The notes beneath the pieces were generated by a model. The model ran no database searches. It had not been told where the DNA came from and saw only the letters and a list, made by a program, of their open reading frames with translations. A stretch of DNA of 64,000 nt from Imtechella halotolerans (GTDB lineage: Bacteria; Bacteroidota; Bacteroidia; Flavobacteriales; Flavobacteriaceae), in the NCBI RefSeq assembly GCF_028743515.2, contig NZ_CP117969.2, positions 2,451,501-2,515,500 of the forward strand, in the 5' to 3' direction. Both the position numbers and the translations under genes were made by a program. Below are positions 26,109 to 35,561 of the stretch, piece by piece. The stretch's first letter is position 1; the number at the start of each line of letters is the position of its first letter.

Positions 26109-27572
26109 ATGACTAAAACTGTAAGAAATTTATTTTCCCTCGCAGTAGCATCCTCGCTACTTTTTTCCTGTAGCAAGGATAATGACCCTAAGGTAGAGCC
26201 CGCTGAAGTAGGAATCACTTCATTCGGATTTTACAAGGACGACAATGATGGTGTACTTTTTGAAGACTTCGTGATAGAGAATATTTCAAGTACAGAAACT
26301 GCAATTTCAATCGATCTTCCGGCTGAAACAGACCTGACAGCTTTGGTGGCACGCTTCACCACTACCGATGGTGATGCTGTTAAAGTGGGAGCCACTATTC
26401 AACAAAGTGGTACCACCTCGAATGATTTTACTGCCTCTGTAGAATACCTTGTGTCAGAAAAAGAGACCAATAAAATTTACACTATTAACATTGGAAAAAT
26501 GGCCGCAGCAGTTTGGAGCACTTTAAGCACCTATTCTGAGAATCCGGCTTCAGATATTTCATTAAGAATTAATCCTCAAACAGGAGTACCTTACATAGGT
26601 TATATTTCTTACAACTCAGATACAAGTCTTCGCAGGTTAAATCTAATAGGTTATCAGGGAAGTTGGACACGTGTTGGTGCTGCAAATTTTTCAGATACCA
26701 GAACCTATACTTTGGACCTTGTATTTAATAATACTGGAACTCCATACATAAGCTTTATTGACACCCCAGGTGGAGTTAAAGAGGCTTCAGTAATGGCCTA
26801 CCAATCTGGAAGTTGGAGTTATGTAGGTGGAGGTTCCTATTCAGGACTAAAATCTTCATTATCTGCTTTAAGTATAGATTCTAATAACAATTTATATGGA
26901 TTTTACTTAAATGATGTAACTGGCAGTGAAGATAGACGAGGTGTTTTCTTAAAAGTTAATGAGCAAGGGTCTTGGCAAGACCTACCAATTAATGGACGTT
27001 CAGGCGCTTCAAGGTTTATTGTTACAAAACAGGTAAATGACGCTATCTATTTAAGTGTATTAGATTTCGGTGACTTACAATCAGTTTCTGTATACAAATA
27101 TGAAAACAACCAATGGGAAATTTTAGCTGATAAAATGAAGGATTCTCCTGAGAATACTATTAGCTACTATAATATAGCCATGGATGTTGATAGCAAAGGG
27201 AATGTGTATATGGCGTATGCTGAAAATACTGGAGAAGGTACCGAACTCCAACTAAAAGTTAAAATGTATAACAGTGAAACTAAATCATGGACAACTTTGG
27301 GGGATATGATTCCAACTACAGAAACCAGAGATTTTGATATTGCTGTTAACAATTATGGCACTCCAATGCTACTTTATAAAAATGCAGCTGAAAATCCAAC
27401 GTTTGTTATTTTTGACGATGAAGTAAATAACTGGAGTAGTGCTATTACACTTTCTGCTGATATTGCTGATGACCTCAATATTGAAGTAGCTCCTAATGGT
27501 GTTGCTTATGCATCATACCTGGTTGGATATGATGTTTACTTATTTAAATACGATTCCCCAGATAACCAGTAA
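26109..27572 (+). CDS. Lipoprotein with Ig-like (DUF5018-like) N-terminus and propeller-like C-terminus
   Basis: A 487-residue lipoprotein (SSLLFSCSKDN, Cys near 21). Residues about 35-135 look like a DUF5018-type Ig-like domain (TDLTALVARFTTTDGDAV, then TASVEYLVSEKETNKIYTI). Residues about 140-485 carry recurring blocks with a period near 45-55, such as GSWTRVGAANFS, GSWSYVGGGSYS, GSWQDLPINGRS and KSWTTLGDMIP, each after a strand pair (TPYISFID, NLYGFYLND, NVYMAYAE). That pattern fits a beta-propeller. Probably surface-bound and involved in ligand binding. It lies in the peptidase locus, 17 bp after the M16 gene, and is followed by a hairpin. Confidence 0.8.
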   Translation: MTKTVRNLFSLAVASSLLFSCSKDNDPKVEPAEVGITSFGFYKDDNDGVLFEDFVIENISSTETAISIDLPAETDLTALVARFTTTDGDAVKVGATIQQSGTTSNDFTASVEYLVSEKETNKIYTINIGKMAAAVWSTLSTYSENPASDISLRINPQTGVPYIGYISYNSDTSLRRLNLIGYQGSWTRVGAANFSDTRTYTLDLVFNNTGTPYISFIDTPGGVKEASVMAYQSGSWSYVGGGSYSGLKSSLSALSIDSNNNLYGFYLNDVTGSEDRRGVFLKVNEQGSWQDLPINGRSGASRFIVTKQVNDAIYLSVLDFGDLQSVSVYKYENNQWEILADKMKDSPENTISYYNIAMDVDSKGNVYMAYAENTGEGTELQLKVKMYNSETKSWTTLGDMIPTTETRDFDIAVNNYGTPMLLYKNAAENPTFVIFDDEVNNWSSAITLSADIADDLNIEVAPNGVAYASYLVGYDVYLFKYDSPDNQ

Positions 27573-27591
27573 TCATATTAATTAAATTCAA

Positions 27592-27624
27592 AATAAGCAG
27601 AGAATAATCTCTGCTTATTTTTTC
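27592..27624 (+). terminator. Hairpin with T-run between the propeller lipoprotein and phosphoesterase genes
   Basis: Stem AATAAGCAGAGA / TCTCTGCTTATT with a 4-base loop, followed by TTTTC, inside the 66-bp gap. It may lower or end transcription before the phosphoesterase gene. Confidence 0.8.
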
Positions 27625-27638
27625 TAAAAATTATCACT

Positions 27639-29108
27639 ATGACCCCTTCCTATACATTTCTTCTCTGTTTTTTGACACTGTATTTCTCCCTTATGAGTTC
27701 TATCAGTTCGCAAAATTCAACACAGATTATAGAAGGAAGAGTATTACTTTCCTCCGGCAAACCTTTTAAAAAGCCTATTGCCATTTCAAATGGTGATACA
27801 TTAGTATATACTAATAACAAAGGGGGGTTTAGTATTGAAGTAGAAAAAGGATCTGCTATTTTTCCTATAATCCCTTCTGGTTATAGTGTCCAAACCAAAT
27901 CTTGGTGGCATATCGTCCAAGATTCCAGAAAAGAATATAATTTCATACTGCAAAAAGAAAAAACTTCGACTTCCTTTAAGGTATTAGCTATTGGTGATAT
28001 ACAAATAGGTTCTTCTGAAGAACTACTCTATGCTGCCAATTCTATATTAAAAGAAGTCAATAATAGAGATGATTATGATCTAACCATATACCTTGGTGAT
28101 TTAGTAAATGATACCCCAGAGTTATTCTCCTCATTAAAAACAATGATTGAAAATACAGAAAAAATGTATCGAGTTGTCTATGGTAACCACGATCGTAACT
28201 TTTCGTCCTCACAGGAATCACAAACAGACCTTTTCCGGAACTATTTTGGTCCGGAAAATTATGCTTTCTATAAAAATGGTATATTATTTATTACTTTAAA
28301 CAGTATTACCCCAAAAGGTTCATACGGCTATGATGAAACCTATCCTAACAACCAATTACGTTTTATATCCCAGCTATTGAAAAATGTACCCAAGAGTACC
28401 CCTATTGTAATAAATCAACATGTTCCATTACTTTTTATGACTAACAAGGATTCACTTATTCAGATTCTGGATTCTTTTAAAAAGACGCTGCTATTAAGCG
28501 GCCACACCCATACCGTATTTCAAAATTATATTAAAACTCCATCAGGGAATACTATTCATGAGCTTACTGCGGGTGCATCTTGTGGCAATTGGTGGAGAGG
28601 GCAAAAAGATTGGGAGGGAACGCCTACTTCACTGATGCAATGTGGAACTCCGAAAGGATACTTTGAAATTGATTTTAATGGAAATGACTATAAACTAACC
28701 TACAAAGGCGTAGGGCTTCCAAAAGAAAAACAATCCAGTTTATGGGTTGATACTTACAAAGGATCTCCTACCTCCTTTGTATCAAAAAATAGAGAAATTT
28801 ATCTAAATGTTTTTGCTGGTTCTGAAAAAACTAAAGTTGAAATTCATATGCCGGATGGGACCATTCTTCCTATGAAAAAAACACGAGAAATGGATCCCTT
28901 TGTACACTATATTCAACAAAGTCAAAAAAGTAAAAATGCTCCTGACAAGGATAGTCAAGTTGCTCCATATACAAAACGTAATTCACCCCATCTATGGAAA
29001 GTATCACTTCCTGAAACATTACAATCAGGTGGGTATTCCTTAAAATTTACAATAACTGATGAAAAATTAAACCCAATTGAAACATCGTATTGGATTTGGA
29101 TTGAATAA
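27639..29108 (+). CDS. Calcineurin-like metallophosphoesterase with N- and C-terminal accessory domains, exported
   Basis: A 489-residue protein with a signal sequence (about 1-25). Domains: an N-terminal beta domain (about 28-105; IEGRVLLSSGKPFKKP), then the two-metal phosphoesterase core with GDIQIG (D120), YLGDLVND (D154), YGNHDRN (182-188), NQHVPLL and SGHTHTVFQ, and a C-terminal beta domain (about 355-489). The first motif has Gln where many relatives have His (D-x-Q rather than D-x-H), as I recall for this three-domain group. It would hydrolyse phosphomono- or diesters in the periplasm or outside. It is last in the locus, after a hairpin. Confidence 0.92.
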   Translation: MTPSYTFLLCFLTLYFSLMSSISSQNSTQIIEGRVLLSSGKPFKKPIAISNGDTLVYTNNKGGFSIEVEKGSAIFPIIPSGYSVQTKSWWHIVQDSRKEYNFILQKEKTSTSFKVLAIGDIQIGSSEELLYAANSILKEVNNRDDYDLTIYLGDLVNDTPELFSSLKTMIENTEKMYRVVYGNHDRNFSSSQESQTDLFRNYFGPENYAFYKNGILFITLNSITPKGSYGYDETYPNNQLRFISQLLKNVPKSTPIVINQHVPLLFMTNKDSLIQILDSFKKTLLLSGHTHTVFQNYIKTPSGNTIHELTAGASCGNWWRGQKDWEGTPTSLMQCGTPKGYFEIDFNGNDYKLTYKGVGLPKEKQSSLWVDTYKGSPTSFVSKNREIYLNVFAGSEKTKVEIHMPDGTILPMKKTREMDPFVHYIQQSQKSKNAPDKDSQVAPYTKRNSPHLWKVSLPETLQSGGYSLKFTITDEKLNPIETSYWIWIE

Positions 29109-29187
29109 CTAATGTTAAGTGCCTACTTTATGTCCCACCCTTCACCAATTAATTGCAATATGGGATTAAAGTAATCCTATTATTATC

Positions 29188-29895
29188 TCATACATTTACT
29201 CCAAACCAGTACCCTACTAAAGCGGTAAGTACCATAGCTATAGAGCCCCAAAAAGTAATTCGAAACACTGCTTTAATAATGCTTGAACCTCCAGTTTTAG
29301 CAGCTAATGCCCCTAAAATCACCAAACAAATGATAGCAATGGTATATTGATAAATAACCATAGAATCCACAGGTAGGAAAATAGCAACTAATAACGGAAA
29401 CATAGCTCCAAAAGTAAAAGATGCACCCGATGCAAAAGCTGCTTGCAAGGGATGTGCTTGACTTACTTCATTAAGACCTAATTCATCTCTAACATGCGCT
29501 CCTAATGCATCATGAGCTGTTAATTGCACAGCTACTTCCATAGCTGATTCTTTAGTTAGTCCACGTTTTTCATAAATTTCTGCCATTCTCTGCAATTCCA
29601 ATTCTGGCATTTCGTTAAGTTCCATTTTCTCTCGCTCAATATCAGCCTTCTCTATATCAGTCTGAGAACTTACAGAAACATATTCTCCAGCAGCCATAGA
29701 TAGCGCTCCTGCTACTAGCCCAGCCAATGCAGCTAATACTATTGGTTCTCTGGTATCACTAGCCGCAGCAACTCCAACTGCAATACTAGCCGTTGATAAG
29801 ATTCCATCATTTGCACCGAGAACTGCTGCTCGGAGCCAATTAATTTTATGTATATAATGAGGTGCAAGATAGTCATCTGGAAGAGGTGAATTCAT
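29188..29895 (-). CDS. VIT1/CCC1-family iron/manganese transporter
   Basis: A 235-residue inner-membrane protein with about five helices in the VIT1/CCC1 layout. First helix: INWLRAAVLGANDGILSTAS (conserved N-D-G). Second: GALSMAAGEYVSVSSQTDIE (conserved M-A-x-G-E-Y). A charged cytosolic helix pair (about 80-125, rich in Glu and Met) would bind metal. Three C-terminal helices follow. It probably moves Fe2+ or Mn2+ out of the cytosol; the metal is not determinable here. It is a single gene converging on the phosphoesterase gene. Confidence 0.92.
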   Translation of the reverse strand: MNSPLPDDYLAPHYIHKINWLRAAVLGANDGILSTASIAVGVAAASDTREPIVLAALAGLVAGALSMAAGEYVSVSSQTDIEKADIEREKMELNEMPELELQRMAEIYEKRGLTKESAMEVAVQLTAHDALGAHVRDELGLNEVSQAHPLQAAFASGASFTFGAMFPLLVAIFLPVDSMVIYQYTIAIICLVILGALAAKTGGSSIIKAVFRITFWGSIAMVLTALVGYWFGVNV

Positions 29896-29930
29896 AGCGT
29901 TTTCTATTTATCATAGATACATAAAAATAC

Positions 29931-29974
29931 TAAAAAAACCCTTCTGAAGTATTTAACACAAGGGTTTTTTTTAA
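29931..29974 (-). terminator. Terminator downstream of dusB
   Basis: Stem AAAAAAACCCTT / AAGGGTTTTTTTT with a 16-base loop on the minus strand, 20 bp after the dusB stop and before the VIT gene. Confidence 0.75.
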
Positions 29975-29994
29975 GATCATAAGATATTCAAAAA

Positions 29995-30987
29995 TCACAT
30001 TACATGGTGATTTGAAAATTGATCCAAAACCTCATCAAATGTTTGAAATACATCTGTAGATGCATCAAATGTAACCATTTTCTGACGATATTCTTTAAAA
30101 TTAGGAATTCCTTTAAAATAGTTAGTATAATGACGACGAGTTTCAAAAACACCTAACTTCTCACCCTTCCATTCTATGGCCCATGTTAGGTGATTCCGAG
30201 CCGCTTCAACTCTATCATTAATAGTTGGTGTAGCAAGTTTTTCACCAGTTTTGAAAAAATGTTTAATTTCATTAAAAATCCATGGGTAGCCAATAGCAGC
30301 ACGACCAATCATGATTCCATCTACCCCGTATTTATTTCTATACTCTAAGGCCTTTTCTGGTGTATCTACATCACCATTTCCAAAAATTGGAATATGAATT
30401 CTAGGATTATTTTTAACACGTGCAATATGAGACCAATCCGCCTCTCCCTTATAAAGCTGGGCACGTGTACGGCCATGAATTGAAAGTGCTTGAACACCGA
30501 TATCCTGAAGTCGTTCTGCTACCTCATCAATATTTATAGAATTTTCATCCCAACCTAAACGAGTTTTTACAGTTACTGGTAAATGAGTACTATCTATAAC
30601 TGCCTTGGTTAGTCGTACCATTAGGTCTATATCTTTAAGTACGCCAGCTCCAGCACCTTTGCAAACAACCTTTTTTACAGGACAACCAAAATTAATATCC
30701 AAAACATCTGGTTGTACAGTTTCAACAATCTTGGCACTCATTGCCATTGCCTCCTCATCACCTCCAAAAATCTGAATACCAACAGGTCGTTCATAATCAA
30801 ATATATCAAGCTTCTGTTTACTTTTAATGGCATCACGAATTAAACCTTCAGAGGAAATAAATTCGCTATACAACATATCAGCTCCGTGCATTTTACATAA
30901 ACGACGAAACGGCGGATCACTTACATCTTCCATGGGTGCCAATAGCAGCGGAAACTCCCCTAACGAAACATTACCAATCTTTACCAC
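29995..30987 (-). CDS. dusB: tRNA-dihydrouridine synthase
   Basis: A 330-residue TIM-barrel flavoenzyme that reduces uridine to dihydrouridine in the tRNA D-loop. Seen: LLAPMEDVSDPPFRRLC at the start, the catalytic cysteine segment INFGCPVKKVVCKGAGAGVL, TVKTRLGWDE, the FMN-phosphate region SIHGRTRAQLYKGEADW, and GIMIGRAAIGYPWIF. Length and motifs fit the DusB branch. It stands alone, with its own promoter element and terminator. Confidence 0.95.
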   Translation of the reverse strand: MVKIGNVSLGEFPLLLAPMEDVSDPPFRRLCKMHGADMLYSEFISSEGLIRDAIKSKQKLDIFDYERPVGIQIFGGDEEAMAMSAKIVETVQPDVLDINFGCPVKKVVCKGAGAGVLKDIDLMVRLTKAVIDSTHLPVTVKTRLGWDENSINIDEVAERLQDIGVQALSIHGRTRAQLYKGEADWSHIARVKNNPRIHIPIFGNGDVDTPEKALEYRNKYGVDGIMIGRAAIGYPWIFNEIKHFFKTGEKLATPTINDRVEAARNHLTWAIEWKGEKLGVFETRRHYTNYFKGIPNFKEYRQKMVTFDASTDVFQTFDEVLDQFSNHHVM

Positions 30988-31007
30988 TTACTTAGGTTTT
31001 TAAAGGA

Positions 31008-31015
31008 CAAAGATA
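31008..31015 (-). promoter_or_regulatory. -7 promoter element (TATCTTTG) for dusB
   Basis: TAnnTTTG on the minus strand, 20 bp upstream of the dusB ATG. Confidence 0.55.
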
Positions 31016-31040
31016 AAGCTTTTAAAAAAATGAGGGATGA

Positions 31041-33461
31041 TTAGTCTTTAATACGGTCTCGCTCTTCAAGTTCCTGCTCTGGCGTATTGACACGTAATCG
31101 ATAATTTCCAAATTTGTACCGAAACCCTAGCATAAAAGTTCGGGTTTCATACCTTGCTTTATAATTTATTTGTTGATCCAAAAAGGCGGAGCTTGATGTG
31201 AAATTGAAACCATCAAAAATATCATCCGCTTTAAAAGTAATAGCAGCTCTTTCCTTCCATAGTGACTTATTAAAACCAATTGAAAATTTACTTCGGGCAG
31301 TTGCTACAAAATTTCCGTCATTCATAGGAAAAGTATATAGATAGCTAACCTCCATCCCTAATGATTGATCTTTCAAAAGGGTTAAGTAATTATTAGCCGA
31401 AACATACCCTGTCCATCGGTCATTAGGAACTAATTGATTACTGTTTTCTACAGCATAAAATTGTACTTGATTCTTATAATAGGTGGATTCAAGATATAAA
31501 TACCAAAATCGAGTAATTGGTTTACTTACAATAAAATCAAAGCCATACCCTGTATTATTCTTCATATTGGTAGTTACATATTTAATAATTGCATTGTCAT
31601 TTTCTAAAAAACTCAACTCCGCCATAGGATGTTCTCTGTGCCTGTAAAATACAGAAAAGGTATAGGCTCCTTTAAAAGTATAATCAAGACTTCCGTAATG
31701 CTGAATGGTTGGTTCTAGATATGGACTTCCTGAAGTATATGAATTATCTGTAAGGAAATATTTAAAAGGATTTAAATCTTGATATACCGGACGTTCAATC
31801 CTTTTTTTGTATGATAAGGTAAAATCATGGCTATCTGACGCATGATATTTAAATGACGCTGTAGGGAACAAACTAAAATACTCATTTGTGTTTAACTCAT
31901 CTGTCACCAATTGATGTCCTTCAGTTTGAGTATATTCACCGCGAACCCCTACTGCAATACCCCATTTTTCACTGTTTTTTGAGTAACTAAGATAGGCAGC
32001 AGCGTTTTTTTCATCATATAAAAATGTATTTGTATTGTTAGGATCAACGACCTGACTACCATTTATCACATAAAATTGTTGTAAATCACTATCAGTAGAA
32101 ATAACTATTCCTTTAGCTCCAGTTTCTAATACCCCCCCATTTTCTATTGGTAGTTGGTAATCTAGTTGTGCTGTATATATTTTAATTTGTTGAGTAGATT
32201 CGGAATTAAATCGATTATTTCTTATCATCATATTTTCTGGATAGTGATAATTAGTATTCACATCCTGAGTACGATTTCCATCATAATAGGTATGATGTAA
32301 CAATACAGAGAATTTCTCTCCTTTTTCTCCTTGATGATCATAACCCACACTCAAATTCGCATTTATCTTATCATCTTTGGTTAGGTTTAATGAATTAAAA
32401 AGTGAATCCAATTGATTTGCATTATCAAAAGCTTCAGTAGTTGCTTCTGTGCTACGCTTCCAATATGGAGTATAAACTACATTGCCTGATAGAGAAAGTG
32501 AACTTTTTTGACCTAGAAGTAAATCCAAATTTAACGAAGCATTATGTGCTTCACTGTTTGTAGAACGATCTATTTCAGATTCCCAATGACCAATTTGATT
32601 TCCCTGATTAAGAAATCGGATATCTTCACCATTAAAATGTATATCCTCTCTTGGGCTGTATGAATAATTAGTATAAAAATTAACTTTACTCGTTTTATAA
32701 AAATGACTACTTCCCATAAGGTACTTCGCCGCTTCTCCGTAGGTAACTTGTCCGTTAATACTGCCATTATACCCGGTTGCAAGATTTTTACTCATTACAA
32801 TATTAATGACAGCTCCTCCTTCTGCATCATACTTCGCAGGTGGATTAGTAATCACCTCCACTGACTTTATATGTGTCGCTGGTGTAGTTTCTAGAAGTTG
32901 TTGTAATTCAGTAGCTGTTAAATACACCTTTTTATCATTGATAAAAATAATAGGAGTTTCACCCTTAACAGTTAATTTATCTCCCGAAGTAAGCAACTGT
33001 GGAGTACTTTGTAAAACATTCCACATAGAGCCGTTAGCGAGAGAAGTGTTTTCTACATTAAAAACCAACCTATCCGCTAGTCGTTCCACCGTAGGTTTAT
33101 TAGCCGTTACAACAACACCCTCTATTTCATGATAATCTTCTTTTAGAATAATACGTCCTAATTGTACATTTTCCTTTACTTCTACAGGAAAAATTAATTC
33201 ATTATATCCTACAAAGCTTATTTTAATTAGGTATCCTCCTGGATATAAGGACGATATCTCAAAGTTGCCATACTCTTCTGTAAAAGTTCCTTTAATATAG
33301 GAAGAATCTACAGCCTTAAGTAGCAAAACAGTCCCAAAAGAAACTGGTTTACGTTGTTCATCAAGAACTTTACCACTTATTGTATATTCTTGACCGTAAG
33401 CAAAAAGGGCCAAGCAATACATTACTATTGCAAGAACCCTAGTTTTTATGGTGAAATTCAT
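31041..33461 (-). CDS. TonB-dependent outer-membrane receptor (carboxypeptidase-like N-domain, OMP beta-barrel)
   Basis: An 806-residue outer-membrane protein. Signal sequence 1-23. Carboxypeptidase-regulatory-like domain about 26-110 (ISGKVLDEQRKPVSFGTVLL, NFEISSLYPGGYLIKISFVG). TonB box and plug about 115-230 (IEGVVVTANKPTVERL, IKSVEVITNPPAKYDAEGGA, VINIVMSKN). The barrel runs to residue 806 with many aromatic-ended strands. The plug and barrel are those of the outer-membrane beta-barrel receptors common in Bacteroidota, not of SusC. No SusD or peptidase adjoins it and the ligand is unknown. The final residues EQELEERDRIKD extend past the last strand. Confidence 0.93.
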   Translation of the reverse strand: MNFTIKTRVLAIVMYCLALFAYGQEYTISGKVLDEQRKPVSFGTVLLLKAVDSSYIKGTFTEEYGNFEISSLYPGGYLIKISFVGYNELIFPVEVKENVQLGRIILKEDYHEIEGVVVTANKPTVERLADRLVFNVENTSLANGSMWNVLQSTPQLLTSGDKLTVKGETPIIFINDKKVYLTATELQQLLETTPATHIKSVEVITNPPAKYDAEGGAVINIVMSKNLATGYNGSINGQVTYGEAAKYLMGSSHFYKTSKVNFYTNYSYSPREDIHFNGEDIRFLNQGNQIGHWESEIDRSTNSEAHNASLNLDLLLGQKSSLSLSGNVVYTPYWKRSTEATTEAFDNANQLDSLFNSLNLTKDDKINANLSVGYDHQGEKGEKFSVLLHHTYYDGNRTQDVNTNYHYPENMMIRNNRFNSESTQQIKIYTAQLDYQLPIENGGVLETGAKGIVISTDSDLQQFYVINGSQVVDPNNTNTFLYDEKNAAAYLSYSKNSEKWGIAVGVRGEYTQTEGHQLVTDELNTNEYFSLFPTASFKYHASDSHDFTLSYKKRIERPVYQDLNPFKYFLTDNSYTSGSPYLEPTIQHYGSLDYTFKGAYTFSVFYRHREHPMAELSFLENDNAIIKYVTTNMKNNTGYGFDFIVSKPITRFWYLYLESTYYKNQVQFYAVENSNQLVPNDRWTGYVSANNYLTLLKDQSLGMEVSYLYTFPMNDGNFVATARSKFSIGFNKSLWKERAAITFKADDIFDGFNFTSSSAFLDQQINYKARYETRTFMLGFRYKFGNYRLRVNTPEQELEERDRIKD

Positions 33462-33679
33462 AAATATAAAGTGTTCTATTAAGGTGATAAAACCCTATAA
33501 AATTGATTAGATTTCGGTTAGTTAGTTGGGTAAATTTAACATAAATTTTTGATTTACCTAATTTTGAATTTCAGAAAGAAACTGAAAGTCAGTTAAGTTC
33601 ATTTCAATAAATTAGATAAAAGTCTCCCGGATTTAATTTCACTGTTTGCAAAAACGACTTCAATACTGAGGAAATACCC

Positions 33680-33687
33680 TATATTTG
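33680..33687 (+). promoter_or_regulatory. -7 promoter element (TATATTTG) for lepA
   Basis: Exact TAnnTTTG followed by CA, 21 bp before the lepA ATG. The 247-bp gap between the TonB receptor and lepA holds nothing else I can identify except a small palindrome AACTGA-AAG-TCAGTT at 33580-33594. Confidence 0.65.
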
Positions 33688-33708
33688 CAAATTCATTGAA
33701 TTGTATAT

Positions 33709-35505
33709 ATGAAACACATTCGCAATTTTTGCATTATTGCCCATATTGACCATGGTAAGAGTACCTTGGCTGACCGATTGTTGGACTTCACAGGTTCTGT
33801 TACTGAACGAGAAAAACAAGACCAACTATTGGATAGTATGGATTTGGAACGTGAGCGTGGTATCACTATAAAAAGCCATGCAATCCAAATGGAGTATACC
33901 TATAAAGGTGAGCAGTATATTCTTAACCTAATTGATACTCCTGGTCACGTTGACTTTTCCTATGAGGTTTCTCGTTCAATTGCAGCTTGCGAAGGTGCAT
34001 TACTTATTGTAGATGCCGCCCAAAGTATTCAAGCGCAGACCATATCCAATCTTTATTTGGCTCTAGAAAATGACTTAGAGATTATTCCCATTCTTAATAA
34101 AATAGATCTACCTAGTGCCAACCCTGAGGAGGTTAGTGATGATATAGTTGATCTATTGGGATGTAAACATGAAGATATCATTCCTGCAAGTGGTAAAACT
34201 GGCTTAGGAGTTGATAAAATATTAGAGGCTATTATCGAGAGAATTCCAGCTCCTAAGGGTAATCCTGATGAACCTCTACAAGCACTTATTTTTGATTCGG
34301 TTTATAACCCCTTCAGAGGTGTAGAGACCTACTTCCGAGTAATGAATGGTGAAATAAAGAAAGGACAAAAGATTAAGTTTGTAGCCACAGGTAAAACATA
34401 TTTTGCAGATGAAGTTGGAACCTTAAAACTTACTCAACATCCTAAAAATGCTGTTAAAACTGGAGATGTTGGATATCTTATTACAGGTATTAAAGATGCT
34501 AGAGAAGTAAAAGTAGGAGATACTATTACAGACGCTCTTAATCCCACTATTAATGCCATTGAAGGTTTTGAAAATGTAAAACCAATGGTTTTTGCTGGAA
34601 TTTACCCTGTTGATACCGAAGATTATGAAGAACTTAGATCTTCAATGGAAAAATTACAGCTAAACGACGCCTCTCTAGTATTTACTCCTGAGAGTTCCGC
34701 TGCTCTAGGTTTTGGTTTCCGTTGTGGTTTTCTTGGAATGCTGCATCTTGAAATCATTCAAGAACGTTTAGAACGAGAATTTGATATGACTGTAATTACT
34801 ACAGTCCCCAACGTAAGTTATCAAGCCTATACCAAAAGAAATCCAGATGAAGTAATTATTGTTAATAACCCTTCTGATTTACCAGAACCAACATTACTGG
34901 ATAGAGTTGAAGAACCCTTTATTAAAGCAACGATTATCACAAAATCAGACTTTGTTGGGAATGTAATGAGTTTATGTATAGAGAAGCGTGGTATTATAAC
35001 AAACCAAACCTATCTGACTCCTGAACGTGTAGAACTGAATTTTGACATGCCATTAGCAGAAATAGTTTTTGATTTCTATGATCGATTGAAAACCGTTTCG
35101 AAAGGCTATGCTTCATTTGATTATAGCCCTATAGGCATGCGCGAATCAAAACTTGTTCGGGTCGATGTACTTATTAATGCACATTCCGTGGATGCTCTTT
35201 CTGCATTAATTCATGCTGATAATGCCTATAATATTGGTAAAAAAATGTGCGAAAAGCTTCGAGAGCTTATTCCTAGACAACAATTTGACATTCCAATTCA
35301 AGCTGCCATTGGTGCGAAAATTATCTCACGAGAAACAATCAAAGCTCTTCGTAAAGATGTTACAGCCAAGTGTTATGGAGGCGATATATCCCGTAAGCGA
35401 AAACTTTTAGAGAAGCAGAAAAAAGGGAAAAAGCGTATGCGTCAGGTCGGCAATGTAGAAATTCCGCAACAAGCGTTTATGGCTGTGCTTAAATTAAATG
35501 ACTAA
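33709..35505 (+). CDS. lepA: Elongation factor 4 (LepA), ribosome-associated GTPase
   Basis: A 598-residue translational GTPase. The G domain shows [16 protein letters not shown] (G1), [12 protein letters not shown] (G2), [12 protein letters not shown] (G3) and [13 protein letters not shown] (G4). It is followed by EF-G-like domains II, III and V and the LepA-specific C-terminal domain ([20 protein letters not shown], then [16 protein letters not shown]). EF4 acts in ribosome function or initiation under stress. It has its own promoter and a shared terminator, and converges on the CPA2 antiporter gene. Confidence 0.98.
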   Translation: MKHIRNFCIIAHIDHGKSTLADRLLDFTGSVTEREKQDQLLDSMDLERERGITIKSHAIQMEYTYKGEQYILNLIDTPGHVDFSYEVSRSIAACEGALLIVDAAQSIQAQTISNLYLALENDLEIIPILNKIDLPSANPEEVSDDIVDLLGCKHEDIIPASGKTGLGVDKILEAIIERIPAPKGNPDEPLQALIFDSVYNPFRGVETYFRVMNGEIKKGQKIKFVATGKTYFADEVGTLKLTQHPKNAVKTGDVGYLITGIKDAREVKVGDTITDALNPTINAIEGFENVKPMVFAGIYPVDTEDYEELRSSMEKLQLNDASLVFTPESSAALGFGFRCGFLGMLHLEIIQERLEREFDMTVITTVPNVSYQAYTKRNPDEVIIVNNPSDLPEPTLLDRVEEPFIKATIITKSDFVGNVMSLCIEKRGIITNQTYLTPERVELNFDMPLAEIVFDFYDRLKTVSKGYASFDYSPIGMRESKLVRVDVLINAHSVDALSALIHADNAYNIGKKMCEKLRELIPRQQFDIPIQAAIGAKIISRETIKALRKDVTAKCYGGDISRKRKLLEKQKKGKKRMRQVGNVEIPQQAFMAVLKLND

Positions 35506-35525
35506 ACTATCTTCTTTTAAATATT

Positions 35526-35561
35526 AAAAATCGCCCAATTACATTTGGGCGATTTTTTTAT
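35526..35561. terminator. Bidirectional terminator between lepA and the antiporter gene
   Basis: Stem AAAAATCGCCCAA / TTTGGGCGATTTTTTT with a short loop. T-runs on both strands serve the convergent lepA and CPA2 genes. The last bases overlap the CPA2 stop region. Confidence 0.92.

Noticed and set aside
16195-29108. The SusCD locus as a polysaccharide utilisation locus
   Set aside because: No glycoside hydrolase, polysaccharide lyase, carbohydrate esterase or sulfatase is present. The enzymes are an M16 peptidase and a phosphoesterase.
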